In this document: positions 8,397-19,704 of the stretch, in pieces | How the letters are laid out: every line of letters begins with the position of its first letter | How positions within the stretch are numbered: position 1 is the first letter of the stretch | Source of the DNA: an uncultured Clostridia bacterium | GTDB lineage: Bacteria; Bacillota; Clostridia; Christensenellales; Aristaeellaceae | Assembly (NCBI GenBank): GCA_944363005.1 | Contig: CALVTV010000034.1 | Span: 1 to 39,667 of the forward strand | Direction of reading: 5' to 3' | DNA: 39,667 bases | Notes under the pieces: model-generated | Databases searched by the model: none | What the model was told of the DNA's origin: nothing | The model's input: the letters and a program-made list of their open reading frames with translations, nothing else | Program-made: the position numbers and the translations under genes

Positions 8397-8968
8397 GCCA
8401 GCGCGGCCAATTCCACCTGGATGGCAGCCTCATCGGGCTGCATGGCCGCAAGCGTGCGCGAGAGCAGGTCGTCCAGCTCCCATCCCAGCATCTGTGCGCC
8501 CTGCGCGATGACCTCGCGGGAACAGCCTGCCGCAAAGCCCTTGGACTTGTATTTCTTCTTCAGGCTCTTGAGGTCCATGTCCGTGATACTGCCGGACGGC
8601 CGCATTTTCGCGCACGCACCAATCAGGCCGGTCAGTTCATCGCAAGCGAAGAGCACTTTTTCCATCTCATGCTCGGGAACAACATCGGTGCACAAGCCGT
8701 ATCCATGGCAGACCACAGCGTGAATCAAACGCTCCTGAGCGCCGGCGTCGCGCAGGAGTTCCATGCATTTTTTACAATGCTGGTCGGGCCACTGTTCGAA
8801 GTCGATGTCATGCAAAAGGCCGACAATCGCCCAGAAATCGGCCTCATCGCCATAGCCGAGATTTTCGGCCATGCGGCGCATGACCTTCGAAACAGTGATC
8901 GCATGCGCCAGGTGAAACGGTTCGCTGTTGTAACGGCGCAGCAGCGCCATAGCTTCTTCGTACGTCAT
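8393..8968 (-). CDS. HD-domain protein (putative metal-dependent phosphohydrolase)
   Basis: This 191-residue single-domain protein belongs to the HD superfamily. The metal-binding set is visible as H22, the H53-D54 pair in LLHDIDFEQW, H88 in VCHGYG and D110 in ACDELTGL. Such proteins hydrolyse phosphate esters or nucleotides; the substrate cannot be told. A Cys-rich patch (HCKKC) follows the HD pair. The ATG at 8968 has AAGGAGT six bases upstream and a perfect promoter at 8999-9027. Longer in-frame starts upstream would lie across that promoter. It ends convergently with the DUF4363 gene, the stop codons overlapping. Confidence 0.85.
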   Translation of the reverse strand: MTYEEAMALLRRYNSEPFHLAHAITVSKVMRRMAENLGYGDEADFWAIVGLLHDIDFEQWPDQHCKKCMELLRDAGAQERLIHAVVCHGYGLCTDVVPEHEMEKVLFACDELTGLIGACAKMRPSGSITDMDLKSLKKKYKSKGFAAGCSREVIAQGAQMLGWELDDLLSRTLAAMQPDEAAIQVELAALA

Positions 8969-8980
8969 AGGTACACTCCT

Positions 8981-8987
8981 TGTCGAA
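8981..8987 (+). promoter_or_regulatory. Possible Spo0A box in the HD-gene leader
   Basis: TGTCGAA matches the Spo0A heptamer exactly and lies just downstream of the expected transcription start of the HD gene, where binding could block transcription. A seven-base match occurs by chance a few times in a window of this size, so this is weak evidence. Confidence 0.25.
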
Positions 8988-8998
8988 ATTTTGCGATG

Positions 8999-9027
8999 AT
9001 TATAGCAGGATGGAAGCATTTTGTCAA
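8999..9027 (-). promoter_or_regulatory. Sigma-A promoter for the HD-domain gene
   Basis: TTGACA (9027-9022), a 17-base spacer ending in TGC (extended -10) and TATAAT (9004-8999) form a perfect consensus promoter on the minus strand. Confidence 0.85.
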
Positions 9028-9077
9028 TTTCTTCCTTCATGCAAGACGGACGCAGCATTTTCTTTAAACGCGCGCTG

Positions 9078-9086
9078 TGCTATAAT
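9078..9086 (+). promoter_or_regulatory. Extended -10 promoter for the M28 peptidase gene
   Basis: TGC-TATAAT at 9078-9086 lies 24 bases before the ATG. There is no good -35 element (TTTTCT at the expected place), so it would rely on the extended -10. Confidence 0.5.
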
Positions 9087-9110
9087 GGACCTCATAAGGA
9101 GGGGACAGCC

Positions 9111-10073
9111 ATGCACGCCGATCAAATTTGCCAAATCTTGCTCGATCACTTTCAGGTGAGAAAGACTGTCGCGCAGAAGGAAGCCTTTGCAAATTGGGTC
9201 TGTGCGTACGCCCAATCGTTGGGGCTTTTAATGCGCACAGAGCGCAGCGGCCGTTGGGTGGATACGCGCAACCTCATCGTAGGTGATGTGGACCGGGCCA
9301 ACGTGCTGATCACCGCGCACTACGATACCTGTGCGCGCCTGCCCTTCCCCAACGTGATTACGCCGCAATGCTGGCCTATTTTATTGGTGACGCAGATTCT
9401 TTTGCCCGTACTCGCTTTCACATGCCTCGGCTTTATCGGCGGTTATTGCACGGGAAAGCTCCTGCTTCATGGGGATGCGTCCGGCATTTGGCGCCTGCTC
9501 GCTGCTTGCGGAGCGTCGCTTGTGGCCATTGGCCTGATTGCCGGTTTGCTCTACCTCATGCTCGCCGGTCCGGCCAATCCGCACACCGCAAACGATAACA
9601 CATCCGGAACGGCGCTCGTTCTGCTCTGTATGCAACAATTCGCGAAGCGAAAAGACGTGGCGTTTGTCCTCTTTGACAACGAAGAAAAGGGGCTACTCGG
9701 ATCGTCTGCATTCGCCAGCGCCCACCCCGCCGCAGCAAAGCGAACATTCGTCGTCAATCTCGATTGTGTCGGGGACGGCGATACGCTGCTCTTTACAGGG
9801 AGTAAAGCCGCCATGAAATGTGCCACAGCGAAACGAATTGCGGCGATCCTGGAAGAATGCGCCGCACAGCATGGCATGCGCAGCTGCTCGGGCGCTTTTC
9901 CCGGGACGCTATACCCCTCCGATCAGATGGTCTTTACGCGGGGCTCCGCATTTGCCGCACTCAAGGGCCGGCGAATTCTCTACATCGACCGGATTCATAC
10001 CCCTGCCGATACGCAGCTTCAGACCCGAAACCTGCTCTGCCTGCTGGACGTTCTCTCGCATGCGCTTGCATAA
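9111..10073 (+). CDS. M28-family zinc peptidase with two inserted membrane helices
   Basis: The 320-residue protein carries the full co-catalytic metal set of M28 aminopeptidases: H70 and D72 in ITAHYDT, D162 in NDNTSG, the Glu pair E191/E192 in FDNEEKG, D218 in NLDCVGDGD and H296 in RIHTPAD. Between the HxD strand and the NDN loop sits a hydrophobic insert with two membrane helices (about 88-112 and 125-151). The enzyme therefore appears to be membrane-bound, with both catalytic halves on the same side. The start at 9111 has AAGGAGGGG upstream. The substrate is unknown; some M28 relatives act on peptides or cyclise glutamine. It is divergent from the HD gene. Confidence 0.85.
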   Translation: MHADQICQILLDHFQVRKTVAQKEAFANWVCAYAQSLGLLMRTERSGRWVDTRNLIVGDVDRANVLITAHYDTCARLPFPNVITPQCWPILLVTQILLPVLAFTCLGFIGGYCTGKLLLHGDASGIWRLLAACGASLVAIGLIAGLLYLMLAGPANPHTANDNTSGTALVLLCMQQFAKRKDVAFVLFDNEEKGLLGSSAFASAHPAAAKRTFVVNLDCVGDGDTLLFTGSKAAMKCATAKRIAAILEECAAQHGMRSCSGAFPGTLYPSDQMVFTRGSAFAALKGRRILYIDRIHTPADTQLQTRNLLCLLDVLSHALA

Positions 10074-10158
10074 ACCGCGTTATTCTGTAACACCCACCCG
10101 CTTTTGAATCAGGCAACTCACTCCCTCACCGCATGATGTGACATGAAATTTGCTTAAA

Positions 10159-10184
10159 TATGAATTTTAGTTCATAAATTTATG
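10159..10184. repeat. AT-rich overlapping inverted repeats before the receiver-domain gene
   Basis: TATGAA (10159-10164) pairs with TTCATA (10171-10176), and the latter overlaps the perfect 12-base palindrome CATAAATTTATG (10173-10184). The region is much richer in A+T than its surroundings. It could be an operator, but no convincing promoter was found with it. Confidence 0.35.
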
Positions 10185-10252
10185 ACTTTTCTTCGCAAAA
10201 AAGAAGGAAATATCCATCCTAAGTGGAATATAGTATACAAACGGGTCATATT

Positions 10253-10723
10253 ATGGTGGAGGAAGTCGGAATCCGGTTCAAATTATGGAAGGGATGGAAC
10301 GTCGTGGGATGGATGCAGAAGGCTGGAAAGCCTGATTTTAGTGGCTTGCGTTTTCTAATTGCGGAGGACAATCCGCTGTATGCGGATCTGATGATGGAGT
10401 TGCTCGCGCTTCGGCACGCAACGGTATACCACGCATCGAACGGAATGGAAGCGGTTCGCATGCTGCGGGAAAGGATATACGATGCGGTGCTGATGGATGT
10501 GCGCATGCCTGGCATGGATGGATACGAAACGACGAAAGCCATTCGCGCCCTGGACAGCACGCAGAATGGGCAGGTGCCCGTGTTTGCCATGACCGCAAGC
10601 ACGGATGAGCGGGACAAACGCTCCGCCCTCGAAGCGGGGATGAACGCTTTTCTGACCAAACCGCTGGAAATGGCGGCTTTTGACGAAGCGCTTGGGGAGG
10701 CGCTGCCTGCTTATGTCGGATGA
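10253..10723 (+). CDS. Orphan response-regulator receiver-domain protein
   Basis: This is a single CheY-like receiver domain with no output domain. The acidic pair is in LIAEDN, the phospho-acceptor Asp in VLMDVRMPGMDGYE, the conserved Thr/Ser in MTAST and the Lys in LTKPLE. The lead-in PDFSGLRFLIAEDN resembles the C-terminal receivers of hybrid histidine kinases rather than free response regulators. No kinase gene is nearby. The start is uncertain: ATG 10253 is used here, but GTG 10304 or ATG 10313 would remove a 17-20 residue non-conserved leader. None has a strong ribosome binding site. It may be a detached receiver or a stand-alone signalling protein. Confidence 0.75.
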   Translation: MVEEVGIRFKLWKGWNVVGWMQKAGKPDFSGLRFLIAEDNPLYADLMMELLALRHATVYHASNGMEAVRMLRERIYDAVLMDVRMPGMDGYETTKAIRALDSTQNGQVPVFAMTASTDERDKRSALEAGMNAFLTKPLEMAAFDEALGEALPAYVG

Positions 10724-10745
10724 TGCAGCGCCTGCGCCCATTCAT

Positions 10746-10767
10746 ACCGATTCAAACCCGAATCGGT
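10746..10767. repeat. Hairpin without U-tract after the receiver-domain gene
   Basis: ACCGATTC (10746-10753) and GAATCGGT (10760-10767) form a perfect eight-base stem with a six-base loop, 23 bases after the stop. It may stabilise the 3' end or be a weak terminator. The rest of 10724-10890 holds no gene. Confidence 0.4.
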
Positions 10768-10892
10768 TCAAGCACGCGAAGTAGGCGTATCCGGGAGAAT
10801 GCTCCTCGGGCATGTTTGAGCAGCAGCTCATCGTTTTGCGAAGTAAAACACAATTGCAATGCCACCAATTGGGGTTCCGAAAAGATGAAAAT

Positions 10893-10934
10893 AAAAAAAG
10901 AGATGCCGCGGATAAAACCCTCCGCAGGCAACTC
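10893..10934 (-). terminator. Terminator of prs
   Basis: On the minus strand the segment 10934-10900 folds into a long imperfect stem (core GCGGA/TCCGC plus GAG/CTC ends) and is followed by seven T residues (10899-10893). Confidence 0.75.
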
Positions 10935-10960
10935 CTTTTGTTTTCCCTTTTACCGTGCAA

Positions 10961-12154
10961 TCAATCGTTGTGCTCCGCGCGATAGCGGGTCAGCAGCTTT
11001 TCAATGCGCTTCCACGGATCGAGCAGATACGCCAAAGACTGATCGTGATTGAGCGTAGCGATGACAAACGCCATGTACTTGCTCATATCCGCCTGGCTGA
11101 ACCACGGCGCGTCGAGCACGTGCTGCGGCGTATACGTGAGGTTCGTGGCAAACACATGGTCGATCACGCCTTCGCTATACGCCTTGTTGAACGAATCCAG
11201 ACCGCTGGTGAAGAAGGCAAATGTGGCGCCCGCAAACACGCGCTTTGCCCCGCGCTTTTTGAGGTTATACGCCAGGTCAAGCATCGATTCACCGGAAGCG
11301 ATGATGTCGTCCGCAACGAAAACATCCTTCCCCTCGACGCTATCGCCCATGTACTCATGCGCAATGATCGGGTTACGGCCATTGACAACCTGGGTATAAT
11401 CGCGGCGCTTGTAGAACATGCCCAGATCCACACCCATGGCAGAGCTATAGTAGATATTGCGGCCGATGGCGCCCTCATCCGGCGAGATGACCATCATGTG
11501 TTCCTTGTCGATCTTCAGATCGTCATAGGTATGGCACATGGCCTTGAGCATCTGATAGGTGGGCATGATGCTCTCAAATCCATTGAGCGGAATGGCGTTT
11601 TGTACCCGCGGGTCATGCGCATCGAATGTGATGATATTGGCCACGCCCATCGCCACAAGCTCCTGAAGCATGACCGCGCAATCCATCGATTCGCGCGCCG
11701 TGCGCCGGTGCTGGCGTCCCTCGTAGAGCATTGGCATAATCACGTTGATGCGGTACGCCTTGCCGCTGACCGCCGCAATGATGCGTTTGAGGTCTGCGTA
11801 ATGCTCATCAGGCGTCATCGGGATTTCCTGCCCGTACAGCTTATAGGTGCATTGATACGCGCACACGTCGCAGATGATGTACAGATCATATCCACGAACC
11901 GTGCTCAGCAGCATACCCTTGCCTTCGCCCGTTCCAAAGCGCGGGCAGGTGGCTTCAAGCAGAAAACCGTTGGCTTCCGTACCAAAGAAGCTGTGCAGTT
12001 CCTCCGCCGTGGAGGTATCCACCTGCCAGTTCATCAGGTACTCGTTGACGCGTTTTCCCATTTCCTCACAGCCGCGCATGGCAATGATGCCAAGCGGAGC
12101 AACCGGCCGCATCGGAAACTTCTGAGACGCTGCGATGGTTTGACTCTCTCTCAT
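10961..12154 (-). CDS. prs: Ribose-phosphate pyrophosphokinase (long clostridial form)
   Basis: This 397-residue enzyme makes PRPP from ribose 5-phosphate and ATP, the precursor of nucleotides, histidine and tryptophan. The catalytic/metal segment is TFDAHDPRVQNAIP (176-189) and the PRPP loop is VFVADDIIASGESML (278-292). It is about 80 residues longer than the classical 315-residue enzyme. The extra length lies at the N-terminus and in the first half, as in a divergent type found in many Clostridia. The ATG at 12154 has GAAGGGGA upstream. A TATAAT lies at 12201-12206 on the minus strand. The gene is monocistronic and divergent from murG. Confidence 0.9.
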   Translation of the reverse strand: MRESQTIAASQKFPMRPVAPLGIIAMRGCEEMGKRVNEYLMNWQVDTSTAEELHSFFGTEANGFLLEATCPRFGTGEGKGMLLSTVRGYDLYIICDVCAYQCTYKLYGQEIPMTPDEHYADLKRIIAAVSGKAYRINVIMPMLYEGRQHRRTARESMDCAVMLQELVAMGVANIITFDAHDPRVQNAIPLNGFESIMPTYQMLKAMCHTYDDLKIDKEHMMVISPDEGAIGRNIYYSSAMGVDLGMFYKRRDYTQVVNGRNPIIAHEYMGDSVEGKDVFVADDIIASGESMLDLAYNLKKRGAKRVFAGATFAFFTSGLDSFNKAYSEGVIDHVFATNLTYTPQHVLDAPWFSQADMSKYMAFVIATLNHDQSLAYLLDPWKRIEKLLTRYRAEHND

Positions 12155-12200
12155 GCTGATTCCCCTTCTTCAGTAATCGGGTTGGACAACAGACAGCTTC

Positions 12201-12206
12201 ATTATA
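12201..12206 (-). promoter_or_regulatory. Candidate -10 element for prs
   Basis: TATAAT on the minus strand lies about 47 bases before the prs start. No good -35 is seen at 17 bases. Confidence 0.45.
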
Positions 12207-12353
12207 ACACATCTTTACGGCCTAATACGCACGGTTCCATATTTTTCTAAAAAATTCGTCTTCTTGCGACAATTTTACGCAAACTTTACGTCCACCGTTC
12301 ACCATCTTGCGTATTCTTTCACATAAAGTGTTTTTTCGCAATGCCGCTTTCCC

Positions 12354-12382
12354 TTGACCTGCCTCAAGCGCCTTGGTATAAT
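12354..12382 (+). promoter_or_regulatory. Sigma-A promoter for murG
   Basis: TTGACC (12354-12359) and TATAAT (12377-12382) are separated by 17 bases. Confidence 0.8.
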
Positions 12383-12413
12383 GAGGTGACATAACCATAG
12401 AGGGGGCTTGACT

Positions 12414-13472
12414 TTGAAGCGCATCATTCTGACCGGGGGCGGTACCGCCGGCCACGTCTCCCCCAATCAGGCGCTGATCCCGCTGCTTGAGCGCGAAGGT
12501 TGGGAAATCCACTACATCGGCACCAAATCCGGCATCGAGCGCACACTCATTGAACCCATGCCGGAAGTCACCTACCACGCCGTCAGCTCGGGCAAGCTGC
12601 GCCGTTATTTTGACCTCAAAAACTTCACCGATCCGTTCCGCGTCATCGCCGGCGCTTTTCAGAGCTTTTCCATCATTCGTAGTCTTCAGCCGTCCATCGT
12701 CTTTTCCAAGGGCGGCTTTGTCAGCGTGCCGGTCGTCATGGGCGCCGCGTTGTGCGGCGTTCCCGTCGTCATGCACGAAAGCGATATCACGCCGGGCCTG
12801 GCCAACAAACTCTGCAAGCCCTTTGCCAAAGCCGTCTGTACGACTTTCCCGGAGTGCGCCAAACTTCTGGGGGACAAAGGCGTGCAAACCGGGACCCCGC
12901 TTCGCGCCCAAATTCTCTCCGGCAACCGGGCGCGCGGATTGGCTCTGGCCGGTTTTCAAGGTGACAAACCCGTTCTCATGATGATCGGCGGTTCTCTGGG
13001 CGCGCAGAGCGTCAACGCCGTGTTGCGTGAAGCCCTGCCCGCGCTCACAAAAACCTACGATGTGCTCCATATTTGCGGAAAGGGGAACCTGGCCGCGGAA
13101 CTGGAGGGAACTCCCGGATACAAGCAGTTTGAGTATCTGACGGAAGCGCTGCCCGACGCCTATGCCTGTGCGGACATTCTGCTCTCGCGTGCCGGCTCCA
13201 ATTCCCTCTCCGAGATCCTGGCCCTGAAAAAGCCCGCGCTGCTCATTCCCTATCACAGCGGCCGCGGCGATCAGCTTCTCAATGCGCGTTCGCTTCAGGA
13301 ACGGGGGCTCGCGCATGTCATGGTGCAAAGCGATCTGAACGCACAATCGTTGCCGCCCGCTATCGATGCGCTCTGGGAAGACCGGGAACTGCTCATGCAG
13401 CGCATGAACGCGCTCCCCGATGCCGACGGCACACAAGCCGTTCTGGCCCAAATTCACAAATACGCGAAATGA
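12414..13472 (+). CDS. murG: UDP-GlcNAc:undecaprenyl-PP-MurNAc-pentapeptide GlcNAc transferase (MurG)
   Basis: This 352-residue GT28 glycosyltransferase converts lipid I to lipid II on the inner face of the membrane. The signature GGGTAGHVSPN begins at residue 8. Other family segments are FSKGGFVSVPVV, the HESDITPGLANK loop, GGSLGAQSVN and, in the C-terminal UDP-GlcNAc domain, LSRAGSNSLSE (where other MurGs have SRAGA) with IPYHSGRGDQLLNA. The start is TTG at 12414, because GGGGG at 12402-12406 is seven bases upstream. The TTG at 12408 would touch it. Unusually for a cell-wall gene it stands alone, outside a division and cell-wall cluster, with its own promoter. Confidence 0.92.
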   Translation: MKRIILTGGGTAGHVSPNQALIPLLEREGWEIHYIGTKSGIERTLIEPMPEVTYHAVSSGKLRRYFDLKNFTDPFRVIAGAFQSFSIIRSLQPSIVFSKGGFVSVPVVMGAALCGVPVVMHESDITPGLANKLCKPFAKAVCTTFPECAKLLGDKGVQTGTPLRAQILSGNRARGLALAGFQGDKPVLMMIGGSLGAQSVNAVLREALPALTKTYDVLHICGKGNLAAELEGTPGYKQFEYLTEALPDAYACADILLSRAGSNSLSEILALKKPALLIPYHSGRGDQLLNARSLQERGLAHVMVQSDLNAQSLPPAIDALWEDRELLMQRMNALPDADGTQAVLAQIHKYAK

Positions 13473-13502
13473 CTTCGCAATAAGATCAGTATCAACGATA
13501 AA

Positions 13503-13537
13503 CGGCGCAGGCCTAAGCCTGCGCCGCTTGTTATTTT
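13503..13537 (+). terminator. Terminator between murG and the SH3 gene
   Basis: A ten-base perfect stem, CGGCGCAGGC (13503-13512) with GCCTGCGCCG (13517-13526), has a four-base loop and is followed by the T-rich TTGTTATTTT. It may serve both convergent genes. Confidence 0.75.
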
Positions 13538-14898
13538 GCGCTGTATGTCTGGGTTTCTACATTGGAGTCAATTTGCAACACGTCGACCACATAATCGCGA
13601 ACAAATCCCTGCGTGAGTCCCGATTCAGTCGCCACCTCATACCAAATCTGACCGTATTCATCCTCATACTTGGCAAAGATGTTCACCCGGTTGCCCTCGC
13701 TGAGCTGACGGGCAATCTTGGCGCTGGAACTGGGCGCTTCGCGCACATTGGCATTGCGGTTGGTCTTGGCTTGACCGATCACCGTTCTTCCGCCCTGCTC
13801 CGTTACCTGAATGGCCTTGTCCAACGTAATCACATAATCGCGCGCGTAACCCGTTGTCGTTCCATCCTGTACCTGAATCTGATACCAAACATTTCCGACG
13901 CTATCTGTGATTTTCGCGAGAATATCGACGGCCTTTCCCTTGCTCAGCGTAGTGAGCACAGGGCCGTTCTCCTCCGTGCGCACATTCGCGTCACGGTTGG
14001 TCTTGCCCGTACCAATCACGCTGATGCTGGACGTCCCGTTTCCGGCTGGCGTCGCGGTAGGCGTGGCCTCTGTTGGCGCTTCCAGCTCGCCTTCCACATC
14101 GACGACGTAATCCCGCATATAGCCATCCGTATCCAGGTCGTCAACCGTCAATGCATACCAAATCTTTCCATCCTTATCGGTTATCACCTCGTGAATGGTC
14201 ACCGTTTGGCCCTTTTTCACCGTCTTTTTCACCTTGCCGGTGGAAGAAGCCGTCTCCCGCAGGTTCGCATCGCGGTTAGTCTCTCCCTTCGCCAATTCAG
14301 CAACCGGTGTCGGGCTCGGCGTGGGGCTGGGTGTGGGGCTAGGGCTCGGCGTAGGAGTCGGGCTCGGTGTCGGCGTATTCGTCAGGATGATCGGCAGTTC
14401 TGTCTGCACCGGGGTGGGGGTAGGCGTGGCAACGACTGGCGTTTGTGTTTCCGTAACGATGATGACCGGTACCTCAGTCTGTACAGGCTGCACGGTATTC
14501 GTCGCCTGCGGTGTGCTCTCCGGCACCACAGTAACCGTTGCGACCGGCGCTTGCGTCGTATCCGTCACAGGGCCAAACACGATCGAAGAAGGCGCCTGTG
14601 TAGCCACATCCCCAATCTCCGGCGAATTCAGGCTTCCAGGAAGCTGCTGTGTCTCCGGCTCCTGATTCATAACAATGCGCACAACCAAAAGTGCCAGCAC
14701 CACCACCAGCAGCACTGCGACGACAGCCAACACCACCTTGCCTTGCAAGCTGGAGAAAAAGCCTCCTCGATTTTGCGGCTCATCGTCGTACGAATCGTCA
14801 TACATTTCATCGTCTTCGTACTCGTCAAGCGGAATATCGTCATACGGACTGGAGCGCTGCACGCTCTTGTCTTCGTCGAATTCGTGCTTCTTTGACAT
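13531..14898 (-). CDS. Membrane-anchored protein with three bacterial SH3 domains
   Basis: The 455-residue protein has an acidic cytoplasmic N-terminus (1-50, rich in Asp/Glu/Tyr) and one membrane helix (about 54-77). A long Pro/Thr/Ser linker (80-200) with many Thr-Pro and Ser-Pro repeats follows. Three SH3b repeats lie at about 207-268, 299-358 and 379-440. Each SH3b begins with a TNRDANLRE-type motif and ends in a RDYV strand. Such domains often bind peptidoglycan or peptides, so a cell-wall sensing or scaffolding role is inferred. No enzyme domain is present. The ATG at 14898 has AAGGGG seven bases upstream and a promoter at 14943-14971; the upstream GTG/ATG alternatives lack these. Confidence 0.85.
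   Translation of the reverse strand: MSKKHEFDEDKSVQRSSPYDDIPLDEYEDDEMYDDSYDDEPQNRGGFFSSLQGKVVLAVVAVLLVVVLALLVVRIVMNQEPETQQLPGSLNSPEIGDVATQAPSSIVFGPVTDTTQAPVATVTVVPESTPQATNTVQPVQTEVPVIIVTETQTPVVATPTPTPVQTELPIILTNTPTPSPTPTPSPSPTPSPTPSPTPVAELAKGETNRDANLRETASSTGKVKKTVKKGQTVTIHEVITDKDGKIWYALTVDDLDTDGYMRDYVVDVEGELEAPTEATPTATPAGNGTSSISVIGTGKTNRDANVRTEENGPVLTTLSKGKAVDILAKITDSVGNVWYQIQVQDGTTTGYARDYVITLDKAIQVTEQGGRTVIGQAKTNRNANVREAPSSSAKIARQLSEGNRVNIFAKYEDEYGQIWYEVATESGLTQGFVRDYVVDVLQIDSNVETQTYSAK
14295..14445 (-). repeat. Low-complexity Pro/Thr/Ser-coding repeat inside the SH3 gene
   Basis: Short tandem units encoding Thr-Pro/Ser-Pro are repeated many times on the minus strand. Such sequence is prone to slippage and length variation between strains. 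Confidence 0.6.
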
Positions 14899-14942
14899 GT
14901 TTCTTCCCCTTCCCCATCCCATGGATGTATTTACGTAATCTT

Positions 14943-14971
14943 ATTATAAAGTTTTACGCACACAGTTGCAA
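14943..14971 (-). promoter_or_regulatory. Sigma-A promoter for the SH3-repeat gene
   Basis: TTGCAA (14971-14966) and TATAAT (14948-14943) are separated by 17 bases on the minus strand. Confidence 0.75.
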
Positions 14972-15024
14972 GCCTTTTCTCTCCTGCCGGCGATTTTTAA
15001 CCTGCCATTTTCCTCCATTGGACA

Positions 15025-15057
15025 TAAGAAAGAACCGCCCCCGTACGGAGGCGGTTC
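15025..15057 (-). terminator. Terminator of the PFOR gene
   Basis: GAACCGCC (15057-15050 on the minus strand) pairs with GGCGGTTC, with a ten-base centre that can pair further through CCGTACGG. It is followed by TTTCTTATG. It lies 24 bases after the stop. Confidence 0.8.
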
Positions 15058-15080
15058 GAATCACCGTGATTGGGAAAGAA

Positions 15081-18563
<3,483 letters not shown>

Positions 18564-18655
18564 TGGTATAACCTCCCTATGTAAATCAAGGATAGACACC
18601 GTTGTGAGAACGCCGCGCGCATGGTAACCGCAAACAGACAGTTCTCGACATTTCT

Positions 18656-18684
18656 ATTATAGCCTTCCGGGAAAATCATGTCAA
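18656..18684 (-). promoter_or_regulatory. Sigma-A promoter for PFOR
   Basis: TTGACA (18684-18679), a 17-base spacer and TATAAT (18661-18656) form a perfect consensus on the minus strand. The leader is about 85 bases and holds no obvious attenuator. Confidence 0.88.
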
Positions 18685-18766
18685 GGCTGGCCGGGAAATT
18701 CCCCCTCTTTTTTGTGGATTTGCGGCGATTCCCCGCGCATTTTTTCCGTCCGATCGTGTATCGTTT

Positions 18767-18799
18767 GTGCAGAAAAATACAAACGTCATTTCTGCGCAC
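18767..18799. repeat. Inverted repeat between the PFOR and TSUP promoters
   Basis: GTGCAGAAA (18767-18775) pairs with TTTCTGC-g-CAC (18789-18799), nine pairs with one bulge and a 13-base centre. It lies between two divergent promoters, so it could be an operator. Confidence 0.35.
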
Positions 18800-18844
18800 C
18801 ATCCACCAAATTTTCGGTCTGATTCTCTTTGTTTTTCTCTTCTC

Positions 18845-18873
18845 TTGACAAACCCCCTCGCCCATCTTACAAT
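18845..18873 (+). promoter_or_regulatory. Sigma-A promoter for the TSUP transporter
   Basis: TTGACA (18845-18850) and TACAAT (18868-18873) are separated by 17 bases. Confidence 0.78.
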
Positions 18874-18915
18874 GAGCGGGATGTTTTCATTTTACCATAC
18901 GAAAGGAGCTTCTTC

Positions 18916-19689
18916 ATGACGCTCACGCCCTTGCATTTTCTGATCGTCTGTCCGCTCGTGTTCGCCGCAGGTTTTGTGGATTCGATTGCCGGCGGCGGCG
19001 GCCGGATTTCCCTTCCCGCTTACCTGATCAGCGGAATACCCGTTCACGCCTGCATCGCCACCAACAAGCTGTCTTCTTCAATGGGCACCGTCGTTTCAAC
19101 CACGCGCTACGCACGGGCCGGGTATATCGACTGGCACCTCTCCGTATTCTGCGTGATCGCGGCGCTCATCGGCGCGGCGCTCGGCGCCAACATCGCCCTG
19201 ATGATCGACGCCACGCTCTTTCGCATTCTGATGTTGATCATTCTTCCGCTGACCGCGCTGTACGTTCTTCGCAAAAAGGACCTGTTTCCCAAGGATCAAG
19301 CGCGCAAGATTTCCTTTGCCCGCATGGCCGTTTTGTCCTCGATCATCGCTTTTTTTCTGGGCATGTACGACGGCTTTTACGGACCGGGCACGGGAACGTT
19401 CCTGATCCTGCTGCTCACGCGCTTTGCGCATATGGATCTGCAACACGCCAACGGCATCACCAAGGCAATCAATCTCTCCAGCAACGTAGCCTCGCTGATC
19501 GTCTACCTGATCAACGGCCAGGTGCTCATGATGCTGGGCCTGATCGCAGGCGCCTTCTGCATCCTGGGCAATTACATCGGTTCGCGCTGCTTTACGCGCA
19601 AGGGCGCGGATATTGCCCGTCCAATCATCCTGTTCGTGCTGGTTCTCTTCTTCGCCCGCACCATTCTTGAAATGGCAGGCATCATGTAA
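18916..19689 (+). CDS. TSUP-family (TauE/SafE) membrane transporter
   Basis: The 257-residue protein has about eight hydrophobic helices in two similar halves, as in the TauE/SafE sulfite/organosulfonate exporter family. The first half has GFVDSIAGGGGRISLPAYL, and the second has the matching GMYDGFYGPGTGTFL. These are the paired Asp/Gly-rich re-entrant motifs typical of the family. Members move small organic or sulfur anions; the substrate here is not predictable. The ATG at 18916 has AAAGGAGC upstream. It is monocistronic, divergent from PFOR and ends at a strong hairpin. Confidence 0.88.
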   Translation: MTLTPLHFLIVCPLVFAAGFVDSIAGGGGRISLPAYLISGIPVHACIATNKLSSSMGTVVSTTRYARAGYIDWHLSVFCVIAALIGAALGANIALMIDATLFRILMLIILPLTALYVLRKKDLFPKDQARKISFARMAVLSSIIAFFLGMYDGFYGPGTGTFLILLLTRFAHMDLQHANGITKAINLSSNVASLIVYLINGQVLMMLGLIAGAFCILGNYIGSRCFTRKGADIARPIILFVLVLFFARTILEMAGIM

Positions 19690-19704
19690 ATAGAATCATA
19701 CAAA

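Noticed and set aside
8968..9058. Longer N-terminus for the HD-domain gene
   Set aside because: The extension would be translated across the perfect promoter at 8999-9027 and carries no conserved sequence.
10724..10890. Possible gene between the receiver-domain gene and prs
   Set aside because: No open frame with start signals on either strand; only a hairpin and the prs terminator are found.
15050..15062. GGTTCGAATC sequence resembling a tRNA T-loop
   Set aside because: It is part of the PFOR terminator stem; no D-arm, anticodon arm or acceptor stem can be formed around it.
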